A stretch of DNA of 64,000 nucleotides, from contig BSYO01000010.1 in NCBI GenBank assembly GCA_033239525.1, positions 8,645,379 to 8,709,378 on the forward strand. Reading direction: 5' to 3'. Source of the stretch: Nepenthes gracilis. Taxonomy: Eukaryota > Streptophyta > Magnoliopsida > Caryophyllales > Nepenthaceae. The notes under the pieces were generated by a model that made no database searches, was not told the DNA's origin, and saw nothing but the letters and a program-made list of their open reading frames with translations. Each line of letters begins with the position of its first letter. Positions within the stretch are counted from its first letter, which is position 1. Below are positions 26,042 through 34,882 of this stretch, piece after piece. Position numbers and translations under genes: made by a program.

Positions 26042-29000
26042 TTCTTTTTTTTATTCGAAAATCCAATTTAGTATTCGGACAGTAATATGGGTGGGCTCTG
26101 TGCGCCACTCCAAAATCCAGATCGATCCTCAAAATTTTACAATATTTTAATTTATTTCACTATGTTTGAAATACTTAAAATCAAAATAAATATTAAAATA
26201 ATCTAAATGGGGATCCGAGATATTACAAAACTATTTAAACCTAAATTCAAAAAATTCATCTCTAGAAAAATTAACATGCAAACTCAAAATTTTGAATGAG
26301 CTCCGAGTTATATCTTATACAAGAGAATGAAAAAATAAAGTTATAAAAAAAGAGTTTATGAATGCAAGAATTCTTATCTAGGAGGAGCAATATTGTTGAA
26401 ATGAGTTATAGGTTCTAATAGTTTCGGGTTTGACTTTTTCTTGTGAGGTTCTCCAAAACACATTGGCAATTTCATATTTACTGTTGAGCTTCTCCACATA
26501 TCAAGGTTTTGAGGTTTCTAAACTTTGTGGTTTTTCACTTCAGGTATAATACCTTATATGCCTCATTTTCTTTTATTTTGTTCAAAAAATTAGTATTTAA
26601 ATTTATCTCAGAATTATTAAATTCATGGAAAATTTTGATTCAAAAAATAAATTTTATTGACATCCTTCATTTTTTATTATGTTTTGGTGTCAAATTATAT
26701 TGTTATTTTCATTTAGTTACATTGCATTTTGTATTCAATATAAATCACTTTTGTAGGAGTTTTTCTATTCTCTCATGGCATTCGAAATGTCTTTTGAATG
26801 CTCGTTCTCTAGTGTCTGATGTTTGAACGCCAACTCGAACATCAAAGTCGGCGTTCAAATGCTAAGGTTATGTTATGTGGCTCTCAAATGCTAGGCTGCT
26901 CACTTGAGCTCCAGTCGTCTCTCTATCCTCTCTCTCTCGCATTCAAATCCTCTGTCTCGTGCTGCACCTATAACATTTCGTGCTCATTTGCCGTCATATT
27001 ACGCTTAAAATCCATGTCTTTTATTGTATCTTGCTCATCTCTCATCATTTATCAAGGTAATCGTTTTGACTTTGAAGATCTATTTTATTTTTGAGCTTAT
27101 TTTGCTATTTAAAGTTTTTTCTTGGTTTTCAGTTTATTATGTATCATTTTCTCAAGATTATTGTTAGCATCATTCTTAGGATTAAGTAATGCATCATATT
27201 CCTTGTTGTTGTAGCTGGATTTGCTAGTTACTTGCGCAATTTGTTGTCCTAGAGTTTCTAGCGTCCAAACGTTGTTCAAATAATGTTCAAATGTTGCCCT
27301 TGCCCTAGTTTTTTGAATCAAATTAGGTTTTTGATAAAATCTTATGATTGTTGGTCCTTATTAATATGGTTCTTGGTGTTTTGTTACAAATGACATCTAA
27401 ATATGTTGGGAAGAAGGATGCTCCTAAATGCATCCGCAGTGAGTTGTGTTCCACGGACTTTTGAGATTTTGGGGTAGTAACGTTGCATAGTGCTGAGGGT
27501 CTAGCTTTGGGAAGAAGAGTGCTCCTAAACATTCCAAAGGTGAGTCGAGTTCTACAAACTTGAGATTTTGGAGCAGCGATGTTGCACAACGTTGTGAGTC
27601 TAGCTTTAGGTCTAGAAACCTTTTATTGGAGTGTGAGGTACCGTTCCAGTCTCTCCCTACCCATATCTCAGATATTTTCATATATAGGTAGTGGGTTTCT
27701 CTTATTATCAGTTTGTTACCTCCTTTAGTCAATCTTGTATAAGATTTTCACTCAAATATTCACCAAATTTGTCTTGGCCAATCTGGTTTCTTTGCATACA
27801 TCCGTTAGACCATTCAGATCATGCTTCATGTGATTTGGGAAACTCTTGGTCTTCTTCCAAGCTTATCACCAGACTTCCCCTATGCCAAGGAGATGTCGCT
27901 CTCTCCTAGCATTGTTTTCTCCTATTTATTATGGCATCCCACTAGCTGTGATGGTCATGGAATCAGAATGAGCACCTTATTGTCTGGTTTTTTCATATTG
28001 TACCGCAATTTGAGCACCAACATCTTTTCGATGCGTCATCTCATGACCCTTCCTCTATCCAAAGCATTATTTTTATATGTTGTCCTTCTAGATGACTCCA
28101 TTGACATTGTGGTCATCATTTGTCACCAGTTTTTGATTTCTTTGAGGGTGTATGTTACCATGTGGTTGCTTGATTAAGGGCATGCTCTCCTCCCTTTGTC
28201 TTCTTGCCTATTGCACCCCTATTCCTCTCGAGCACCCCATTAATGGGGTTACACTTGCACAAAGTCGCTCACACATGTCTGTCCACATCTCTTCTCTGAG
28301 GACTACCTCTCAAACTTGGTAAGTCACCCAAAGGTCTGTATGGCACGTAGCCACATCTCATTCGACATTATTATAGACTTGTTGAGCTGTCTGTGTCTCC
28401 AGATGGAGTAGATGACCACCTCCTAATCTGAGTTTTAGGTGAGCATAACCAACATGCAACACCAAATGGAGCTGGTCGTAGCATCTCAGACCAATCTCCA
28501 GTCTTGGATTGCTCGTCTTTATGATCAGATTGACTGACATGTTCAATACTTTAGGTGAGTGCTGCCCTATGATTTTGTGGAGTATTCTAATGACGTTGAT
28601 TCCTATGTAGTTGCCTTCGATAATTTATGTCAAAAATGGGGAGTGTCTATTGTTGAGGGGGAGAGTTGTGGGACTTGGCTAGTTATACTGATAGTTATTT
28701 AGATATTTATTTGGGGGGAGTGTAGCGATATTTATTAAAGGCGAGGATTGTACTCTATTTTGATAGTCCTTATTTATACCGGTTATTATCTTTATCCATT
28801 GTTTAATGATACTTACTACCATTATTATTTTGCTGTGATGTATTGCATTCTACTAACCTTATACTGATAATAAAGAGATACATGACGGAGTATTTTTCTA
28901 GTTGTGTACATTTTGTAGGAAAACTAGGTTACAAATGATGCATGTCATCAGCATCATTTTCAATTGTTTAAGGTGTGCCAATAATTTGTAAATTCTAATA

Positions 29001-32000
29001 TGGTGGTAGTTAAAGCTTAATCTTTATTTTAGACCTATAAATGGTTTTGTCATGAAATCACCAAATGGAAAGATTGTTAGGTCTATCATATTGGCTAATT
29101 TCTATGATAAAATTTAATCCCAATAGAAGTTGTGTCTAACTCTTTTTTCTTTATTTATTGTGCTCAAATTAGATTCAAGACATATTCCTTCAAGATGGAA
29201 ATGACTGGATGCATAAAGGACAAACGTGCACATTTAAGATAGTGGCTCCATGTGAGGGACGTATGAAAGGTACACGTGCAAATTTTCAGTGACTCCCCGC
29301 ATGAGGGACGCATGAAGTGTGCACATGTGAGCTCTACATCTATCTATGAAGCATGCATCATTCATGCTTATGTGCAGCTAGTGTTTGAATGCCAGTGCGT
29401 AGTTTTGCCAATTTTGTCTTTTAAACCTAGTTTTTGGCCTTATATATAAATATACGTCTTTCTCTTAACCTAGCTAACACATTGGTTGTTATTGAAGTAA
29501 GAGAGAGTATGAGAAGTGTGAACAAAAAAGAGAAAACCTCATATTGCCTTTGAGACCAAATTGCTAAGGTTTTCTCTTTCCAAAATTCTCTTACCATCAT
29601 TAAACACTTGTTTTAATCTATAAGGCTTTAGAGTTTAACTGATAGCTTAGATGTTGGAATTTTAGAGTGTTTGACATTACCGATACAGTGAAGTAAAATT
29701 TGCAAGAAGACAAGAAGATATTCTGTTCCGTTGCTAGGGAACAAATCCAAGGAGTTTTTGCCAGGGTCACTTTTCAGAGATAAATCAGTTAAGAGTTATG
29801 CACCTATACCACTTGATCTGTAAGCTAACTTTTATTTGTGGATTACTTAACTAACTTAAAAAGTCTAGAGAATCTTACTCAAGAACTTACATATTCTTGA
29901 AGTTTTCCATCGTCACCATTTCTTGTGTAATTTGTTTTTTGCATTTTGTTATTGATGATATTAGTGGTGATACATGAGTAGGATTTGTAAGTTGTAACTA
30001 AAAAGAAAAATTCTTTACTGAGTATCGAATATTTTTTTATAGTTTGTGTTCTGCATTGCCATCGGGTTTAAACCATAGTCAATTTGGTTTACCTAATCAG
30101 CCAATAGGTTCTAAACAAAAATCTCAAGTTGTGTATTGATCTTACTTGCAGAGGTTGCAACTTCCCTGTTGTGCCTAAACGTCCTATTTCTTATGTCATT
30201 CAAAATGCTATATACTGTGGTAGCAAGTCCACTACACATGTTCCATCTCTGTTGGATTGTGTTTTATCCCCTTTCCTCTTGAAGCAACCCATTTTAGCCT
30301 TGCAACTTATTGGATTTCTGAGGATTTCATCTCCCTGAGTCTCTTGCTGTGCATATGTACAACTGGAGATTATGTGATTGATATCCTCATTGTGGTGACA
30401 TAGCTCACGTATACAGTTTTCTGGTTTGAGTTTCTATTTATATATCTTTTCCTGAAGCTATGCTTTGGAAACAAACCAAACCCGAGGATGAAAGCATGCT
30501 TCTGAAACATTCCTTTTATACCAAACAACTGGATGTTTCACTTTAGAGTATTCTTTATTAACTAGTTTGTATGTCTCTGATTTATATTCCCCAGTTGGAA
30601 TCTCCGTGGAATATTCTCGTTTATTACTTCATTGATATTCAGTTAACCTCCACTTGGATTGCCAACAATCATCCTTAAGGCCCATGGGCTATCATTTTGC
30701 TCCTCCATTTTCATATGTTCTCATGCTTAGGAATATGATCCACACATCTAATCCATACCGTATCTCCTATGTTTGCAACCGCCTACCCATGTCTTTGTTT
30801 TGCTTCAGAAATCTTTTGCCATTAGGCCTTGCTGTTTGTTGAGTTCTTGACCCAGGCATAAAGAAGGCCCTTCATATGGCCCCCATTCTATGATTGCCTG
30901 CTAATGGAATATTAATGTGAACTTCCTATGTAGTTGCATGCTAGCAAGCATATTCTTCACTAATTGAACTCGTGCCTGGAATCTCCATGGATAGTAAGGG
31001 CTCACACTTGATGGAAACTTGATACAACACTCATGTCCTGCGCATGAGTGTATCTCCTCTAGTAGCACCGCACCTGTGGAATGCATGAGTGCCTTCCATC
31101 TTATTGTCAGACATTGTACATTTGATTGTGAAAATTGTGTCATGCTTCTTTCGGCATGTCACACTCTTCAATTTCCTCTGCCTATTCATTTCTTTAGCCA
31201 CTATTTGTTTGGGATTTTAATTTAAAAAATGTATTAAATTATTTTTCAAAAGTCACACTTGATACACACATGCCTCACGCACATGGGCGGTTTCCTTAGC
31301 TACTCACACTATCCAAACTCATGCATTATTTCACCATGTCATATGCACCTGATGCGTGCCCATTCAGTGCTTGTGCATGTTTCTTCTAATAAAAGAATGC
31401 CTAATGCAAGCCCATCTGGTGCACATATGCTGATTCATTTACAATTGTGTGCCTGATGTGCACTTACGCCCCAGGCTCAAGTCCTCTTTTAAGTCATATG
31501 CTGATTGATGCACCATTCTTTTTCTATCATTTCTCTCCATTTTCTAGGGTTTCTCTCCCACTTAGGCCTCTATTACTCCATGATTTTCATCTCCTATCAT
31601 CTTCTAATGCAAGATTCAAGGTAATTTCTTTTCTTTCTTGCCATTTTCTTATGTGATTTTCATTCTCTCATGGTAGGGTTTGTCTTTTTTTTTTAGTTGA
31701 AGATAACCTCTATCTTTGTGAAATTTCACGTGTTTGTTGTGAAATCTTGTTAGGATTTGTTGTTTATGGAGGATTTGTTGGTTGATCTATGATTGAATGG
31801 TGTTCTATTTCTTGGGTAGTCTATTTGGGACCTCCTTTTTTGTGCATATTAGGAGCTTCTTTGTAGATTTTTGTTGGGTCCTTTAAGTCATTACTTCTCT
31901 CATTTGCTTATATTGAGTTTCATATTCTGTCTTGTATGCCGTAAGAGATCTTTCATAAATCGATGTGCCATGGGCAATTTACTCTCAACTCTTCCATTTC

Positions 32001-34882
32001 ATCCATCTTCATTGACTGACACTAGGAACCATTCCTTTAAAATTCTGATTCCACCCTCCATTTTACTTGTTCCTAAATTTGTGCTAATGTACGTGACATT
32101 AACAAGGAATCCTCCTCCTTTTCTACCTATCTTAGGGGGAGGACACTTAGGATTACCCCAACCATGAGCCGTAGCACGCTAAATATTCTAGTGGTAAACT
32201 ATCTAGCCTACCCCTACACAAAGCACTCCATGCCCTTAATTGATCATATCACTACTTATTTGCATGGTGCACCCATGCAGTGACATGGAAAATTCTGGAA
32301 AAATGAAAATTCTATCTCCCTTATGGTTAGTAATGTGTCGCAACAAATCTCTTTCAATGACACATTACGTGTCACTTTTATTAGACAATATTCTCTTTCT
32401 TTATGCTTTGCTTAATCAGTATGGGTAGCATAATTGATAAGAGAGATTTAGGAAAATACAGTTTGATCAATGGTATTTTTACCTGTGTAGCTTGGTTGTA
32501 GCTAATCCATGGTTCTTATGAAGGGTCGTGGATCTAATGTCTGTTTCGAACTTTTGTAGTAGATGATGGAAGAGGATAGGCAATTTTTCTTCATAAAAAA
32601 GAGTGGCACACTTTATTACAAATTCTACTGTGTATCACATTGGCAAAGTAGCTTTTGCTTGTCAATAATAATTTATAAGATTAAAGGAGTTTTGATTTTG
32701 GAAAGCTCATTGGGAGTTATTTTCGATATGACTTTTTGCCAAATTAATATAAACTGAATGGAAACAAAATAAAAAACAATTGGCAGATGTTGAGGAAAAT
32801 TTCTAAGCTTTGTTGACACATGTAGCAAGCTGCAGACATTGTGAGCCATGATTACATGCCACAATCTCTCCTCACTTAAAATTATACATGCCACATTCGC
32901 TCCTTCACTTCAGCTTATACATGCCAGATTCCCTCTTTCGCTTCACCTTTTTTTGGGGTGGGGAGAGGGGTTTTGGATGCATAGTTGAGTTAAACCTTTG
33001 CCATTTGTTTCTGACGTTGTGTTATGTTTTAACTATTTCAGATTGAGGCAACCACAAGAGTTATGTGAAAATGGATATGTCTATATATGGACCAAATGTG
33101 TGCCATATTACTTTATATGAATTGGAACGTTTGACAAACTAAGAAACAACAGATACTAAAGAAGTCATTTGTTGGATTCTGCAGTTGAATTCATGTTGTG
33201 GGCGGGCTTTTGTTGTGTGTCATATTATGTAACGACTCACATTTCAGATTGGCAGCTGACATGCAAACTAAACAAAATGGAGAGCATGAACCATTTCAAA
33301 TAAATAGGTCCATTGGTTGATCACCATGAAGAGACAAAATGGTGTCTGTCTCTTCTTTAGGATGCAGCTGGAACTGGATGCAAATGGTGGGACAAAAACC
33401 TCAGTAGTCTGTAACTGTAGTATCATTCTTTTCCAATTTTTGATCCTGGGGGGACATTTTAACAATGTAAACTTGGAATTGGTATGAACCAAAATATGTG
33501 CCATGCTACATAATGAGGTTGTCAACTGATCACTTTGAAGAAGCAAGATGGTACTTCTTGGTTAGGAGGGGCCTATCCGTCATGATCTTCTTAGAACTAT
33601 TATGTCCTCTTTCCTTTTTGAAGTTCTTTTTCTCTCCCCTTTTTTGGTCCTGAACCTTTTTCCTTCTCAGAGCAAGTAGGAATACTGCCTTCAAAGGATA
33701 ATCTGGTCTTATGCACACCCAAAATTAAAGGTGTGGACGGAAAGTCCAGAAATTTTTTTTAAAAAAACCTCCATGACGTTTGTTGGCTTGAATCACATGC
33801 TTCACACGGCTTTTGCTGTTTATTTGTCAAGTTTCACTCTTTGCTTGTAATCTACATGATCAAAACCACATTGTTCGGAATACTGATTTATTGTTGTCCC
33901 AATGAAAGTCTCTCATTCAGATGGAGGCAGTGTTTGATGTAGCAGCCTTCTATTTTCTCTTTACCTGTCTTCATCTACAGCCCAAATGCTTATGCGGATG
34001 CATATTTAAACTCTCGGTGGAAGTTGTAAATATCTCTTGCAGTCAAGCAAAATGCCATGTGTTTGTGAATCCTTGTGCTTGGGTATCTTTGATGTTCGCC
34101 CAGTCGTTCTGTTTTTAACATAAGGAAAGGAAAACTATTTAGATGTTCGTCAAGATTGATTTTGCTTGCGGGTCAATTGTGATTTTCCTGATACTTCGGT
34201 TAAGTGGTGAATACTTCCATCTGCCCCTCCTCGGGGAGAGGCTGCTTGGATCACAACTGTCTTTTCCTTGAATGCTGCTAAAACTTGTTATGTTTAGAGA
34301 TATAAATTTTGACTCGGTGTGCCCAGCCTCATTTTGGAGGAAAGCCCCTCCCCGTAAGATAAATATACTTTTATATAATGTTTTTATTTTATACATACAT
34401 GTGAAACTTGTCTGTGTATATATATATATATATATATATTTGTTTGGGTGTGTATTTTCAATGTTATGCCTTCATTCCCAACCATTTATTAATAATATTC
34501 AAAATATAAATACATATGGATATATAATATAATGATATAATTTGTCAATAACTCCTAAAATAATAAAAAAAAAAAGAAAAATTCTTGAACAAGGATACCT
34601 GCCCCACCCCGATCAGTGGTTACCTGCCCACGATCACGCTCCAATTTTCAGTGGGGTGGGGATGGTGATTGAAAAAATAAAGAAAATGCCCAGACCCACC
34701 CTATTGCCATCCTAGTCATGTTACTCGTCATTGAGCTAATATATGATATTGATCAACCGCTTGCGAGATTATGATCAAATGAATCTATTCATGAAATTGA
34801 TGCAGGGGGTGATATGGAGCAAGATGCAGAATCAGAGGATATTAACAAGCTGCTATTTTCATCCATTGTTGGAAGCAATTAA
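7479..34882 (+). CDS. SKA2: SKA2-like spindle and kinetochore-associated protein, five exons
   Basis: Five exons (7479-7613, 7832-7927, 8652-8777, 10083-10122, 34806-34882), all with GT/AG borders, join in frame to 157 codons plus TAA. The N-terminal third (DNLINLFTKCHHDLSRIHMKL, then EFQQIYPDN) and the following VARIKKLEEDLFPLKDRC predict paired helices, as in the SKA2 family, which forms a coiled-coil complex with SKA1 and SKA3 at kinetochore-microtubule attachments. The length is slightly above that of animal SKA2 (about 120 residues). The C-terminus is acidic (EQDAESEDINKLLF). The start was chosen where conserved-looking sequence begins (MGKHRRPESHQ). Intron 4 is 24,683 bp and full of nested retroelements. 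The frame is intact throughout, arguing for a live gene. Family assignment is from memory of the motif pattern; gene reality is more certain than its name. Confidence 0.75.
7832..7927 (+). CDS. SKA2: SKA2-like gene, exon 2
   Basis: 32 codons between TTTGTAG and GTGCTG, phase 0 at both ends. Encodes ANPMMLVARIKKLEEDLF and CRELLAAKQ, a heptad-like amphipathic helix. Intron 2 is 724 bp. Confidence 0.78.
8652..8777 (+). CDS. SKA2: SKA2-like gene, exon 3
   Basis: 42 codons between CTCTTAG and GTCATT, phase 0. Encodes DLIDKARSVLVGNRSMLQRM and a short acidic loop ending AYANFNQ. Intron 3 is 1,305 bp and contains a purine-rich stretch at about 9258-9360, but no gene. Confidence 0.76.
10083..10122 (+). 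CDS. SKA2: SKA2-like gene, exon 4
   Basis: 40 nt after TGTTTGCAG, encoding IIEEWTAEVRSRM plus the first base of a glycine codon, before a GTACGG donor. Phase 1 at the 3' end matches only an acceptor with two leading codon bases, as found at 34806. Confidence 0.72.
10463..11070 (+). repeat. 5' LTR of copia element F, first part
   Basis: Aligns with 29075-29680: shared segments include the GGTCTAT-ATATT start, AGATTCAAGACA, CATGAGGGA-GCATGAAG direct repeats, and GAGAGAGTA-GAGAAGTGTGAACAAAAA. Interrupted at 11070 by element C, with AATAT duplicated on both sides. Confidence 0.82.
11071..13056 (+). repeat. 5' LTR of chromovirus C
   Basis: 1,986 bp, starting TGTAATATTTGG and ending GGTTCGTGACA. 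Its right half aligns with 18319-19020 and 21059-21307, and the whole with the LTR of element B. A CTATTTAAGTAG box near 11305 may be the TATA element. GC-rich imperfect repeats (GCGCTTGAG, CACTCGAGG) at 11190-11280 precede it. Confidence 0.82.
13057..13076 (+). other. Decayed primer-binding site of element C
   Basis: ATTGTAGTATGAAACAAGG directly follows the LTR and is an eroded ATTGGTATCAGAGC-type site for initiator-Met tRNA; the downstream AAGGGTCGT also matches element B. Confidence 0.55.
13130..13960 (+). pseudogene. Gag remnant of chromovirus C
   Basis: On the + strand the frame reads MMGHMSDIMN, then FKKFDSIKVENWIQRVEKVF, KVKFATYKLEGEVSWWW and LKQGNKTVVECDTK, the standard order of the gypsy capsid domain, followed by the basic ERRSKGR region. 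At least five stops interrupt it. Open stretches on the opposite strand here are shadows. Element B holds the same gag, more truncated. Confidence 0.82.
13961..14240 (+). pseudogene. Zinc knuckle and aspartic protease remnant of element C
   Basis: CFNCG-IGHHAKDC at about 14034-14075 fits the CX2CX4HX4C nucleic-acid-binding knuckle, with one stop inside. A first half-knuckle (CEFCGRNNK) lies upstream at about 13978. VLIDLGAMHSF at about 14203-14235 is the protease active site, where the usual serine or threonine between D and G is leucine. The polyprotein would have packaged RNA and cleaved itself. Confidence 0.8.
14750..15170 (+). pseudogene. Truncated reverse transcriptase of element C
   Basis: The frame contains MAPSELKELK, then LLEKGFIRLSV, CAPVLFVKDG, WINLRLGYHQLKIK and SVMPFGLTN, matching the first two-thirds of Tekay-type RT. 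It ends at about 15170, before the YxDD box, where unrelated Tat 3' sequence begins. Stops occur at several positions. Confidence 0.85.
15176..15983 (+). mobile_element. 3' end and LTR of a Tat-lineage element
   Basis: GGCATGGGGGCCTAG at 15206-15220 is a polypurine tract followed by TGATGGG, the same arrangement as GCATTAGGGGCTAG plus TGATGG at 63751-63770. The LTR then runs about 760 bp, with CTATAAATATTCC as TATA box at 15430 and an end near TCCGTA that aligns with the 36113-37027 LTR. Because the PPT is present, this is a 3' LTR with its adjoining tail, not a simple solo LTR. Its body is missing, and it joins broken RT of C on one side and element H on the other. Confidence 0.7.
15990..18318 (-). 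mobile_element. Element H: fragment of a non-coding LTR element
   Basis: About 16000-17370 aligns in order with 46970-48370 of element K, for example the CCCACTTAA-CC-AAGGGTATCCACC segment (16615) and GATCAAAAGAT (17310). From about 17385 to 18318 it aligns instead with the right part of LTR D (20390-21053) and ends ATATTACA, so an internal deletion joined interior to LTR. Orientation follows K. No gag or pol coding is recognisable on either strand. It lies inside the damaged 3' LTR of element C. Confidence 0.6.
18319..21307 (+). repeat. 3' LTR of chromovirus C, left-truncated and split by solo LTR D
   Basis: 18319-19020 matches 12115-12810 of the 5' LTR (for example TTTCGTGCATG, GGGCTATATTT, GAGAGATAGCGGG-like segments), and 21059-21307 matches the LTR end. 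The first ~1,040 bp of the LTR are missing on the left, where element H abuts. Confidence 0.8.
19021..21053 (-). mobile_element. Solo LTR D, TSD GTTAT
   Basis: TGTGATGGATCA...GGAACCTCACA, 2,033 bp, flanked by GTTAT at 19016-19020 and 21054-21058. The target is the 3' LTR of element C, whose sequence continues on both sides. The start TGTGATGGAT resembles TGTGACGGAC of element K, and the GC-rich island at its right end corresponds to K's LTR leader, so transcription would run on the minus strand. No interior remains, as expected after LTR-LTR recombination. Confidence 0.85.
21228..21541. repeat. 157-bp tandem duplication across the C/F junction
   Basis: 21228-21384 and 21385-21541 are two copies of one unit (TGATTAT start, TTTTAATTTTT, CATAATTGTTTA, TTCGTGAT, GTATCTAGTTTCAC, GAAGAGAAAATC). 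The unit includes the last ~80 bp of the C LTR and the first ~75 bp of resumed F LTR, so it arose after C inserted. Confidence 0.75.
21308..21902 (+). repeat. 5' LTR of copia element F, second part
   Basis: Continues the LTR after element C. It aligns with about 29690-30103 (GTCACTT, GTAAGC/GTTGACTTTTATT, GGGTTTAAA, TTACCTAAT). A 157-bp tandem duplication at its left edge covers the junction with element C. Confidence 0.75.
21903..21916 (+). other. Primer-binding site of element F
   Basis: ATTGATATCACAGA directly follows the LTR end TTTCA and is a two-base variant of the ATTGGTATCAGAG site for initiator-Met tRNA. Confidence 0.6.
21917..23470 (+). pseudogene. Gag remnant of copia element F
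   Basis: A frame-shifted gag: KKPIALNVAEEK near 22050, then CHEC-KFRHIRTKCPNF at about 22279-22330, a CX2CX4HX4C knuckle with one stop. A coiled stretch (KKIEEIKCEVKNLKN, about 22610) and TKKFVPTCVRCGKVG (22995) follow. CHYSYVFGHIHSHCPQLKF at about 23137-23190 is a further knuckle with the second cysteine changed to serine. Multiple knuckles of this style are seen in SIRE/Maximus copia gag. All are broken by stops; none is a working gene. Confidence 0.75.
23471..23924. other. Interior of element F with no recognised gene
   Basis: AT-rich 450 bp downstream of gag. I see no protease, integrase or RT motif on either strand, although pol would be expected to start here. Confidence 0.5.
23925..26227 (-). 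mobile_element. Solo LTR G, TSD AAACT
   Basis: TGTCATGACCC...GAGATATTACA, 2,303 bp, flanked by perfect AAACT at 23920-23924 and 26228-26232. Read on the minus strand it starts TGTAATATCTCGG, then a (TAA)n run, a GA-rich tract and a GC-rich island, the layout of the K and X LTRs. It lies in the interior of copia element F. Long open stretches around 25520-26085 on both strands come from the GC-rich island. Confidence 0.88.
26012..26040. repeat. (TTA)n microsatellite in LTR G
   Basis: About 9-10 TTA units, at the same LTR position as the runs at 45822, 52458 and 57641. Confidence 0.9.
26233..27330. other. Interior of element F, unassigned
   Basis: About 1.1 kb without a recognisable domain. 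Several open stretches of 70-105 codons occur, rich in F, L and S, with no motif I know. Short repeats such as TTGAACGCCAA and GTTCAAATGC appear near 26825-26850. Confidence 0.45.
27340..28640 (+). pseudogene. Degenerate extra ORF of copia element F
   Basis: Frame pieces include MTSKYVGKKDAPK (27390), then FHSNIHQ (about 27755) and an LHVIWETLGLLPSLSPDFPY stretch (27821 on), and ALFLYVVLLDDSIDIVVIIC (about 28060). A coiled stretch MELVVASQTNLQSWIARLYDQ lies near 28465. The order resembles the plant transposon-associated protein domain found as an extra reading frame in SIRE and related elements, often at the env position. This is recalled similarity, not a search result. It has many stops and a 100-bp internal duplication. 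Confidence 0.45.
27407..27607. repeat. ~100-bp tandem duplication
   Basis: 27407-27507 and 27508-27607 share TGGGAAGAAG, TGCTCCTAAA, GTGAGT, GAGATTTTGG and GTCTAGCTTT in the same order. It lies within the extra ORF of element F. Confidence 0.75.
28641..29074. other. 3' untranslated region and PPT of element F
   Basis: GAGGGGGAGAG (28657) and GGGGGGAGTG (28710) are purine tracts typical of copia 3' regions. AAATGGAAAGAT directly before the LTR at 29075 is the probable polypurine tract. Confidence 0.5.
29075..30103 (+). repeat. 3' LTR of copia element F
   Basis: 1,029 bp starting TGTTAGGTCTATC and ending near ACCTAATCAGCCA; aligns with 10463-11070 plus 21308-21902. The sequence just after it (ATAGGTTCTAAACAAAAA) is weakly PBS-like, so it might instead be the 5' LTR of another truncated copy. 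Confidence 0.75.
30120..31010 (-). pseudogene. 5'-truncated LINE remnant (RT end and zf-RVT region)
   Basis: On the minus strand, YPWRFQARVQLVKNMLASMQ (about 30980-30920) resembles the conserved 'AGRxQLIKSVLxSMQ' segment downstream of plant L1-type RT, followed by QAIIE. Further left, LATTVYSILNDIRNRTFRH (about 30210-30150) matches the 'AxTVYxIWxERNxRIF' end of the zf-RVT region. Stops and shifts are frequent. I see no poly(A)/poly(T) tail at its left end, so the 3' boundary is uncertain. Confidence 0.65.
31011..34805. other. Remainder of intron 4, no gene recognised
   Basis: Holds repetitive-looking stretches at 31020-31480 (many CATGCAC/CACATGC-like words) and unique-looking AT-rich sequence. 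A (TA)n run is at 34419-34438. Open stretches up to about 98 codons on either strand show no known motif. Confidence 0.5.
34806..34882 (+). CDS. SKA2: SKA2-like gene, exon 5
   Basis: 77 nt after TTGATGCAG, completing a glycine codon and encoding GDMEQDAESEDINKLLFSS and the last six residues before TAA (34880-34882). The acidic tail and phase fit make this the true last exon, although it lies 24.7 kb from exon 4. Confidence 0.72.

Larger units (their letters stand above)
10463..30103 (+). mobile_element. SIRE-type copia element F, lacking pol
   Basis: The 5' LTR starts TGTCAGGTCT at 10463, is interrupted by element C (11071-21307), and ends near 21902. The 3' LTR is 29075-30103 and starts TGTTAGGTCT. 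Between them lie a PBS (21903), gag remnants (21920-23470), solo LTR G, and a degenerate extra ORF (about 27340-28640) that precedes the 3' LTR. A PPT-like AAATGGAAAGAT abuts the 3' LTR. I find no integrase or RT, so pol was deleted or never present. Flanking 5-mers (ATTTT and ATAGG) do not match, so no TSD is visible. SIRE/Maximus affinity rests on the zinc-knuckle style of gag and the extra ORF after the pol position. Confidence 0.7.
10123..34805 (+). other. 24.7-kb intron 4 of the SKA2-like gene
   Basis: Donor GTACGG and acceptor TTGATGCAG bracket DNA made mostly of retroelements: F, C, D, G, H, a Tat fragment and a LINE piece. Only about 10123-10462 and 32000-34805 look like original intron sequence. 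No other host exon was recognised on either strand. Confidence 0.7.

Noticed and set aside
25520..26085. Overlapping open stretches of 102-183 codons on both strands
   Set aside because: All come from the GC-rich island and (TTA)n run of solo LTR G, with no motif and several overlapping frames open at once.
31871..32167. 98-codon open stretch in the intron
   Set aside because: No recognisable motif, no splice or promoter context; surrounding frames are equally open.
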